Shown piece after piece: positions 1 through 5,076 of a stretch of DNA of 5,076 nt. The first letter of the stretch is position 1, and the number at the start of each line of letters is the position of its first letter. Source of the stretch: Methanobacteriota archaeon (GTDB taxonomy: Archaea > Thermoplasmatota > Poseidoniia > Poseidoniales > Poseidoniaceae); contig WTIV01000209.1 in assembly GCA_011525095.1 (NCBI GenBank), positions 1 to 5,076 on the forward strand, read 5' to 3'. The notes under the pieces are model-generated. The model did no database searches. It worked only from the letters and a program-made list of their open reading frames with translations, and was not told the origin of the DNA. Position numbers and translations under genes: made by a program.

Positions 1-54
1 CTTGTGGAAATACCGACCCTGCAAGAATAATTGAAGTCATTGAATCTGAAATTA

Positions 55-67
55 GGGAAAATTTCCC
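55..67. repeat. 13-base perfect palindrome just before the DHS-like start
   Basis: The sequence GGGAAAATTTCCC reads as two six-base arms around a single central A and ends four bases before the ATG at 72. Its position would suit an operator or a small hairpin affecting translation. It may equally be chance in AT-rich DNA, or coding sequence if the open frame continues upstream. The rest of bases 1-71 shows no clear TATA element and no recognisable gene end. Confidence 0.3.
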
Positions 68-71
68 AGAA

Positions 72-1052
72 ATGGAAATCAATAGAAGAAAGCGTGTTGA
101 AAGGTTCCTAACCGAGCAAGTAAATGGTGGAGTCAGAGGTTTTGTCGACCGTCACTTCCATCATTTTAATGCGGGCGCTTTGCGTGATTGCGCCCAATCT
201 CTTGATAAATTTCTCAATGAAGGAGGACGGCTTATGGTCACCTTGGCTGGTGCGATGAGTACTGCTGAAATTGGGCGCTCTTTGGCTCCATTGATTAGAG
301 CTGGAAAGATACACGCGATAACATGCACGGGGGCTAACCTAGAGGAAGACGTGTTCAACCTAGTTGCTCATTCAAAGTATCAAAGAATCCCAAATTGGCG
401 TAATCTAAGCGAAGCAGATGAAGCAGGATTGCACGAACGGGGTTTCAACAGGGTTACTGACACATGTATCCCAGAAGCAGAGGCAATTCGCCATATTGAA
501 GACAAGATAATCAAACAATGGAAGTCTAAATCGGCCTTCCCACATGAGCACCTGATGGCCATCTTAGATGATTTAGAGCCAGAAATTCCGACTACAGACT
601 CTTGGTTGGTTGCAGCAAGAGATGCAGGTATACCTGTTTATGTTCCAGGCTGGGAAGATTCAACCCTAGGGAATATATTCGCTGCTCACTGTATCAAAGG
701 AGAAGTTGACCGCTCTGCGGTAAAGACTGGCGTTGATTACATGATTCACCTTGCTGACTGGTACAAATCCGCAGAGCACCCCATCGGATTCCTTCAGATT
801 GGAGGCGGAATTGCAGGCGACTTCCCGATTTGTGTAGTGCCTATGATCAGACAAGACCTGCAGGAAGAAGCACCTCTTTGGGGCTGGTTTGCTCAGATCT
901 CAGAATCTACAACCTCGTATGGGGGTTATTCGGGTGCTCCACCTAGTGAGAAAATCACCTGGGGTAAATTGGCTCCAGACACTCCAATGCATGTTATTGA
1001 ATCAGATGCAACTATCGTTGCACCCATTTTGTTTTCCTACATTATAAATTAG
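72..1052 (+). CDS. Deoxyhypusine synthase-like protein (DHS superfamily, bacterial DHSL type)
   Basis: A 326-residue cytoplasmic enzyme of the NAD-dependent deoxyhypusine synthase fold. Visible family motifs are NGGVRGFVDRHFHHFNA (18-34), TLAGAMSTAEIG (57-68), CTGANLEEDVFNLVAH (85-100), GWEDSTLGNIFAAH (193-206), QIGGGIAGDFPICVVPM (242-258) and EKITWGKL (293-300). True DHS moves the aminobutyl group of spermidine to a lysine of aIF5A. Against human DHS (recalled from memory), the catalytic Lys329 is kept as K299, with W297, E293 and D196 also kept. Spermidine contacts Asp243, His288 and Asp316 correspond to N201, D250 and Y286. This matches the 'deoxyhypusine synthase-like' proteins of bacteria such as Bacteroidetes, which make no hypusine, so the substrate is unknown. 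The ATG at 72 gives the family's usual length. However, the frame is open leftwards to base 3 with no other ATG, GTG or TTG, and no strong ribosome site is seen, so a start before the window is possible. Family assignment is secure; the reaction is not. Confidence 0.9.
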   Translation: MEINRRKRVERFLTEQVNGGVRGFVDRHFHHFNAGALRDCAQSLDKFLNEGGRLMVTLAGAMSTAEIGRSLAPLIRAGKIHAITCTGANLEEDVFNLVAHSKYQRIPNWRNLSEADEAGLHERGFNRVTDTCIPEAEAIRHIEDKIIKQWKSKSAFPHEHLMAILDDLEPEIPTTDSWLVAARDAGIPVYVPGWEDSTLGNIFAAHCIKGEVDRSAVKTGVDYMIHLADWYKSAEHPIGFLQIGGGIAGDFPICVVPMIRQDLQEEAPLWGWFAQISESTTSYGGYSGAPPSEKITWGKLAPDTPMHVIESDATIVAPILFSYIIN

Positions 1053-1057
1053 TATTT

Positions 1058-1091
1058 CCCAATTGGAAATTCAAATTTTCAATTGGGTTTT
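1058..1091 (+). terminator. Hairpin plus T-run between convergent genes
   Basis: CCCAATTG (1058-1065) is the exact reverse complement of CAATTGGG (1080-1087). Inside it, AAA (1067-1069) can pair with TTT (1077-1079) past one bulged G. TTTT follows at 1088-1091. The element begins five bases after the stop of the DHS-like gene and ends shortly before the stop of the opposing gene, a natural place for transcription to end. The T-run favours the plus strand. For the minus strand the sequence after the stem is only AT-rich, so two-way function is uncertain. Archaeal termination relies mainly on T-rich tracts, so the stem may matter less than the Ts. Confidence 0.55.
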
Positions 1092-1097
1092 ATCCAA

Positions 1098-2033
1098 TCA
1101 ATTTTTCCTTGTTGCAGCAATAGATGTAGTAGTCAAGCATATCAAAGTCAGTAACAAAGTTGACCACCAAATAAGGCCAAGACCACTCGACAAACCACTC
1201 GGAGCACTTGTATCATTGATATCCCATAAAGCATCAAGATTTGGTATGAAAATCCAGTACATTAGGATGCCCAGCAATATAAGTGAATAAGTTATGAGAC
1301 CAACCAAATTCTCAGCTTTTCTGAAGTTGGTCATCATCGAGTCGTTTGTTTCAAGCCAACCAAGATGATTAAGCAATGAAGCGCAGTTCATCGCTACAAG
1401 AGTGAATAGTATGAAGGCTGATATAATCAAAATGAAAAATAGGATATCACCTGCGCTATCCCAAGAATTCCACCATTCAATGTACTCATCTGCAGCGATC
1501 TTCATCACATCGCAACGTGCCTCAAACTCTTCTTCGGTTTCACCCCAAGCATTGTTACTATCGCTGCAGTATTCCATGACCCATTCTTTCTCTAACTCCG
1601 CCAGTTGAGCTTGGGTTTCAAAACTTGAAATCATGCCAGTGGTGCTTGAAAATGTGTCAGTTTGTTCCCAATTCCCTGTTGTTGCTTCATCATTTGTGAG
1701 AATATTTTCCTGATATGTTAGCCCAAAATTAGTTTCAAATTCAATGTCATTATCTTCGTAACTGTATCCATACCAAGAATTCGAGTTTAGTCCAATAATC
1801 ACAATGAATAGTAGCATTGTGCTGGTAACGAGTTTTCCAAAACTGAGCGGACTGTACATGTATACGCTTGAAATCGTAGTTTTCTTTATTTGTCTCGGTG
1901 TGGTACGTGAACGCTTCTTTGGAGCTTCACCCCACTCATATTCGCCTTCACAGTAAGGACAGGCAAACAATCCATATGCGTCCTCATCCATTTCGATTTC
2001 TTCATCACAATGCGGGCATTCGATAACGACCAT
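1098..2033 (-). CDS. Zinc-ribbon four-helix membrane protein of unknown function
   Basis: A 311-residue protein that I do not recognise as a named family. It opens with a treble-clef-like zinc ribbon: CPHC at 6-9 and CPYC at 25-28 give four cysteines in two CxxC pairs. A basic linker (39-51, rich in K and R) leads to a first membrane helix at about 67-83. A roughly 110-residue polar, acidic loop (84-195) follows, with two cysteines (C156, C174) that could form a disulfide. Helices at about 196-216, 243-263 and 284-304 complete four spans. The basic linker places the zinc ribbon in the cytoplasm, so the acidic loop would face outside and the C-terminus would be inside. The layout suggests a sensor, scaffold or envelope protein, but nothing in the sequence fixes a role. 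It converges on the DHS-like gene and diverges from the carboxypeptidase. The start is well supported by a TATA element 21-28 bases upstream, implying a leaderless or nearly leaderless mRNA. Confidence 0.85.
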   Translation of the reverse strand: MVVIECPHCDEEIEMDEDAYGLFACPYCEGEYEWGEAPKKRSRTTPRQIKKTTISSVYMYSPLSFGKLVTSTMLLFIVIIGLNSNSWYGYSYEDNDIEFETNFGLTYQENILTNDEATTGNWEQTDTFSSTTGMISSFETQAQLAELEKEWVMEYCSDSNNAWGETEEEFEARCDVMKIAADEYIEWWNSWDSAGDILFFILIISAFILFTLVAMNCASLLNHLGWLETNDSMMTNFRKAENLVGLITYSLILLGILMYWIFIPNLDALWDINDTSAPSGLSSGLGLIWWSTLLLTLICLTTTSIAATRKN

Positions 2034-2053
2034 AAATCAATGAAATTCTCATG

Positions 2054-2061
2054 TAATATAA
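2054..2061 (-). promoter_or_regulatory. TATA-like element for the zinc-ribbon gene
   Basis: Read on the minus strand the sequence is TTATATTA, centred about 25 bases before the ATG at 2033. Archaeal TATA boxes lie about 26 bases before the transcription start, so transcription would begin at or next to the ATG. The box is nearly symmetric and could also serve the divergent carboxypeptidase. On the plus strand it predicts a start near 2084, downstream of the ATG at 2077 but upstream of those at 2101 and 2128. Confidence 0.5.
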
Positions 2062-2080
2062 CCTCTGACCCGACACATGA

Positions 2081-2088
2081 ATAAAATA
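2081..2088 (+). promoter_or_regulatory. Possible TATA-like element for the carboxypeptidase
   Basis: ATAAAATA is centred about 43 bases before the ATG at 2128. A transcript starting about 26 bases downstream of its centre, near 2110, would carry a short leader containing the purine-rich GGAAG (2118-2122), five bases before that ATG. This is one of two candidate TATA sites in the divergent promoter and is the one that agrees with the signal-peptide start. Confidence 0.3.
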
Positions 2089-2127
2089 ACAGTCAGATTG
2101 ATGGAGGAAGTAGCCTTGGAAGTGTCA

Positions 2128-3555
2128 ATGCGCAGGATGGCTGTGTTCTTGGCGGTGCTAATTGTCGCCCCTGCGCTAGCATCTGCTGAGCAGAATTGGC
2201 CGGGTGAACCAGTTGACAATCACCTCTACATGTCATGGGCTGCATTAACACAAGAAGTCAATCAATGGGCGGATGACAACCCGGACATCGTTCAACTCTC
2301 GAGCATTGGGCAATCATTCCTGGGAAAGGACCTGTGGATGGTAGTACTTTCTGACTGGTCGATGGAAACCAAAGCGAACGGTAGTGCGAAGGAAATAGTC
2401 TACATTGACGGAGGCCACCACGGAAATGAATACCTTGGAACTGCCTTAGCATGGCTAACAGCAAAATGGTACATCAATGAATGGAATGCACAAAATGAAG
2501 AGGCAATCAAAGTACTCCAAAATACCGAACTTCACATTCTAATTATGCTCAATCCAGACGGAAACGACTTCGACACCCGCCATAATCAGAATCTAACTAC
2601 CACTGCAAATCCGTTTGCTAGTGAACCAGTTCCAACAGGAATCGATCTAAACAGGAATTATGACCACTATTGGGATGACTGCTCCCCAAGTGATCCATTC
2701 GCACCAGGAACAGGCCCATTCAGTGAACCTGAAACAAAAGCCAACTCACATTACATGAATACAGTCGTTCAAGACGCAGATTTGTATGTGACAATGCATA
2801 CTGGTGTTTGGATTATGTTGTACCCTTGGGGTAAATGGCCTGAACAACCGCCTGATTGGGAATTATTCCATGGGATTAGGGAAGAAGTGAACGCAGGTAT
2901 TTCCGACATTCCTATCCAAAACGCAAACCAAGGTCTCTATCCAAATTGCGGAACAAGCAGAGATTACGGATACGGTGTAATGGGATTCCCGACCTTCACT
3001 TTTGAGACCGATGATGACCAATTCCTGCCGGGTACCTTCGAAGACGTTAACGAAAGACTCGGCGAAGAGTTGGATGTAATGCGCTATCTTATCGACAACA
3101 TTTGGTACTGGAGAGCGCGTCTAGTCGTAGATTCTCTAACCATAGATGATGGGAAAGTATCTTTCACAATCGAGAATCAAGGTCGTGCAAGTACACAAAA
3201 CGCAACACTGCAGTATGTTGATGGCGATAAGGTCCTGTGGGAATCGGACAATTTCATAGCAAATGCTAGCAGCTCGGTTTCTGTTTCTAGCGGCGGCTTT
3301 GACGAAGATGGAGGAGAATGGCGACTTCACTATCAGAAGCGGGCGGTTAATTCATCGCAATGGGTCAATGAAAGCGTCGACAGAAGCCCCGAAGTGTCAA
3401 CATTATTCTCAGAGTCTGTAGAGACTTTGCTGTGGATTTTACAAGCGGGTGCAATACCAATTTTCGTGGTCGCATTTGCATTCTGGTGGTCAAGGGAGGA
3501 GAAGCCGTTCGATTTGGACGATGAAGTTCCTTTGGAAGCAGAACTTGTGGAATGA
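2128..3555 (+). CDS. Secreted, membrane-anchored M14 zinc carboxypeptidase
   Basis: A metallocarboxypeptidase that removes C-terminal residues from peptides outside the cell. From the ATG at 2128 it has 475 residues. A signal peptide spans 1-20 (RR, hydrophobic core, cleavage after ALASA). The M14 catalytic domain covers about 30-325: zinc ligands H98 and E101 (GGHHGNE) and H224 (TMHTG), substrate-binding N175/R176 (GIDLNRNY), the family motif FSEPETKA (198-205), Y271 matching Tyr248 of carboxypeptidase A, and catalytic E293 (FTFE). R278 falls at the Ile255 specificity position. A beta-rich, CARDB-like domain (about 330-404) precedes a membrane helix at about 434-454 and a short acidic cytoplasmic tail, making a type I membrane protein. 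In-frame ATGs at 2077 and 2101 would add 17 or 9 residues; I prefer 2128 because the longer forms put acidic residues ahead of the signal peptide and 2077 fits the TATA sites poorly. The M17 aminopeptidase follows 56 bases later on the same strand. Confidence 0.92.
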   Translation: MRRMAVFLAVLIVAPALASAEQNWPGEPVDNHLYMSWAALTQEVNQWADDNPDIVQLSSIGQSFLGKDLWMVVLSDWSMETKANGSAKEIVYIDGGHHGNEYLGTALAWLTAKWYINEWNAQNEEAIKVLQNTELHILIMLNPDGNDFDTRHNQNLTTTANPFASEPVPTGIDLNRNYDHYWDDCSPSDPFAPGTGPFSEPETKANSHYMNTVVQDADLYVTMHTGVWIMLYPWGKWPEQPPDWELFHGIREEVNAGISDIPIQNANQGLYPNCGTSRDYGYGVMGFPTFTFETDDDQFLPGTFEDVNERLGEELDVMRYLIDNIWYWRARLVVDSLTIDDGKVSFTIENQGRASTQNATLQYVDGDKVLWESDNFIANASSSVSVSSGGFDEDGGEWRLHYQKRAVNSSQWVNESVDRSPEVSTLFSESVETLLWILQAGAIPIFVVAFAFWWSREEKPFDLDDEVPLEAELVE

Positions 3556-3601
3556 GCCGATTTAGGCGCATCTTCAAGTGCCATGCACGATTGGGACGAT
3601 T

Positions 3602-3608
3602 AGGTGAG
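3602..3608 (+). promoter_or_regulatory. Ribosome binding site fixing the aminopeptidase start
   Basis: AGGTGAG includes GGTGA, the classic complement of the 16S rRNA 3' end in archaea and bacteria, with a four-base spacer to the ATG at 3612. This favours 3612 over an in-frame ATG at 3552 that overlaps the carboxypeptidase stop as ATGA. The extra 20 residues from 3552 would be very basic and have no counterpart in the M17 family. Confidence 0.6.
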
Positions 3609-3611
3609 CCA

Positions 3612-5076
3612 ATGCAGGTATCAGTAAACACCAACGACAACATCAACGGAACTCTTGTTCTTCCATTGTGGCAAGACAGTGAAAGTATGCCATCTGGCAG
3701 CGAAGGAGGAGTTCCAAGAGCCCTCAAGAGCCAAATTGACACCATCTTAGGTGCAGGCGACTTCAAAGCAAAATCTGGAACCGCAATGACACTTGCAGGA
3801 ACCGATGGTGGTAAGGCATTACTAATCGGACTAGGCAAGTTTGATGATGCAGACCTTCAGTCGATGAGAGAAGCTGGTGCAAAGGTTACTGCAAGCCTTT
3901 CGAAGATTCATGGAAAGACGATTACAGTCAAGTTTTCTGGATTAGAAGGTGACCACATGGGTGCTTTCGTAGAAGGAATGATTCTCAGAGATTATGCCTA
4001 TGACAAGTACAAATCAAAGGACGAGGATGATGACTCTGATGATGGTGAAATCGAAGCACACGTAACCTGTGAAGCTGACAAGACCGAGGCCCTTCAGAAA
4101 TCAGCAAATCTGTCTCTTGCAGTCGCATCTGGTGTTTACCTAGCAAGAGACCTAGGAAATGCTCCACCTAACGACTTGTACCCGATGGCGTTTGCAGAAC
4201 AAGCGATCGCTTTTGGTAACGAACACGACAACGTCAAGGTCTCAATCATCAACTACGAGCAAGCCATTTCGATGGGAATGGGAGGATTGGTTGGAGTCGG
4301 TATGGGCTCAGCAAGAAAGCCATGCATGGTTATCTTCGAGATTAATCCAGATATGCCGGGTCCAAGCCCATGTATCGTTGGTAAGGGTATCACATTCGAC
4401 ACAGGTGGTATCTCACTAAAGCCACCGCCCTCCATGGATGAAATGAAGTACGATATGCACGGTTCTGCTACTACCTTCGGTTTAATGAAGGCACTAGTTA
4501 CAAGCGGTCACAAGGACAGAGTAATCGGAGTTACATGCATGGCAGAAAACATGCCATCATCCAACGCTCAACGCCCTGGTGATGTAATCAAGACATACTC
4601 TGGTAAGACTGTTGAAGTTCTAAACACCGATGCAGAAGGCAGACTTGTTCTTTCTGACGGTCTTTGGTACACTGGAACAAAACTCAACCCGTCATACATC
4701 ATCGATTTGGCTACTCTAACCGGTGCTTGTGTTGTTGCACTTGGCCACGAAGCAAGCGGCCTATGGTCTAACGATGACGACTTGAGAAACAAGATCAAGG
4801 AAGCAGGAGAACACTGCGGAGAAATCGCATGGCCAATGCCTCTATTCAAGGCATTTGAGAAGGAAATGACAGACTCAAAGATTGCAGATGTCAGAAACCT
4901 AGGTGCAGGCCGCTGGGGTGGCTCAAACACAGCAGCAGCATTCTTGAAGCAGTTCATCCCTAACAAGGCAGGAACTGATGAACAGATTCCTTGGGCACAC
5001 CTTGACATCGCAGGCACAGCTTGGGGTGCAAAGACCAACAAGATGGTCAAGAATGGTGCAACTGGAATCCACGTAA
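3612..5076 (+). CDS. pepA: M17 leucyl aminopeptidase (cytosol aminopeptidase), 3' end cut by the window
   Basis: A cytoplasmic two-metal aminopeptidase that releases N-terminal residues, usually as a hexamer. The 488 visible residues hold an N-terminal macro-like domain (about 1-150) and the catalytic domain (about 165 to the end). All M17 active-site residues are present: metal ligands K258, D263, D281, D340 and E342, and catalytic K270 and R344, in VGKGITFDTGG (256-266), SLKP, MKYDMHG and NTDAEGRL (338-345). Each lies exactly 12 residues before its E. coli PepA counterpart (K270, D275, D293, D352, E354, K282, R356; numbering from memory), so the core has no net insertion or deletion. The linker between domains has a strongly acidic run, DEDDDSDDGE (137-146). 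The frame is still open at the right edge after GATGIHV, so only about 8-20 residues are probably missing. It lies close behind the carboxypeptidase with no clear promoter in the gap, so co-transcription is likely. Start chosen by the GGTGA ribosome site and by match to the family N-terminus. Confidence 0.95.
   Translation, partial: MQVSVNTNDNINGTLVLPLWQDSESMPSGSEGGVPRALKSQIDTILGAGDFKAKSGTAMTLAGTDGGKALLIGLGKFDDADLQSMREAGAKVTASLSKIHGKTITVKFSGLEGDHMGAFVEGMILRDYAYDKYKSKDEDDDSDDGEIEAHVTCEADKTEALQKSANLSLAVASGVYLARDLGNAPPNDLYPMAFAEQAIAFGNEHDNVKVSIINYEQAISMGMGGLVGVGMGSARKPCMVIFEINPDMPGPSPCIVGKGITFDTGGISLKPPPSMDEMKYDMHGSATTFGLMKALVTSGHKDRVIGVTCMAENMPSSNAQRPGDVIKTYSGKTVEVLNTDAEGRLVLSDGLWYTGTKLNPSYIIDLATLTGACVVALGHEASGLWSNDDDLRNKIKEAGEHCGEIAWPMPLFKAFEKEMTDSKIADVRNLGAGRWGGSNTAAAFLKQFIPNKAGTDEQIPWAHLDIAGTAWGAKTNKMVKNGATGIHV

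Noticed and set aside
1..30. Possible tail of an upstream gene, frame 1, ending at TAA 28-30
   Set aside because: Only nine codons (LVEIPTLQE) are visible, which is not enough to call a gene, and another frame is open across the same bases.
786..845. Loss of the DHS catalytic lysine at GGGIAGDF
   Set aside because: The lysine of GGGVVKHH in human DHS is residue 287, not the catalytic Lys329; the catalytic lysine lies in SWGK and is kept here as K299.
1063..1608. Short plus-strand open frames (1063-1290, 1402-1608) opposite the zinc-ribbon gene
   Set aside because: The minus-strand frame has a full zinc ribbon, clear membrane helices and a promoter; the plus-strand frames are its complements without motifs.
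3365..3838. 157-codon open frame on the minus strand across the carboxypeptidase/aminopeptidase junction
   Set aside because: It lies opposite two well-supported genes, shows no family motif, and its composition (rich in P, R, L and S) is that of an antisense shadow.
4159..4419. 86-codon open frame on the plus strand in another frame of the aminopeptidase
   Set aside because: The M17 frame carries the conserved residues throughout; this overlapping frame is low-complexity in T, S and Q and has no ribosome site.
4568..5050. 160-codon open frame on the minus strand inside the aminopeptidase
   Set aside because: It is fully antisense to the conserved M17 catalytic domain, with no recognisable motif or promoter.

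Overview
The window looks like a piece of an archaeal chromosome, most plausibly from a planktonic marine euryarchaeon of the Marine Group II (Poseidoniales) type. This is an inference. It rests on moderately AT-rich DNA, an archaeal-style TATA element 21-28 bases ahead of a start codon with almost no leader, a zinc-ribbon membrane protein of a kind common in that group, and secreted, membrane-anchored peptidase genes. No rRNA or other decisive marker is present, so the taxonomy is tentative.

Layout. A deoxyhypusine synthase-like gene (72-1052, +) converges on a four-helix zinc-ribbon membrane protein of unknown function (1098-2033, -); a hairpin with a T-run sits in the 45-base gap between them. 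The zinc-ribbon gene diverges from a signal-peptide-bearing, C-terminally anchored M14 zinc carboxypeptidase (about 2128-3555, +) across a short promoter region with TATA-like sequences. After a 56-base gap comes an M17 leucyl aminopeptidase (3612 to the right edge, +), cut by the window just short of its C-terminus. No stretch above 300 bases lacks a gene. I saw no RNA gene, CRISPR array, insertion sequence or other mobile element.

How the genes relate. The carboxypeptidase and aminopeptidase are co-directional and closely spaced, so they may share a transcript. The first would trim peptides from the C-terminus outside the cell and the second would finish imported or turned-over peptides from the N-terminus in the cytoplasm, which fits a peptide-eating heterotroph. 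The deoxyhypusine synthase-like protein keeps the catalytic lysine of the superfamily but has lost several spermidine-contacting residues, so hypusine formation should not be assumed. The zinc-ribbon protein has no recognised function.

I did not find an obvious new multi-gene system. The points most worth following are the altered active site of the deoxyhypusine synthase-like protein, an arginine at the presumed specificity position of the carboxypeptidase, and the unknown membrane protein divergent from the peptidase pair.
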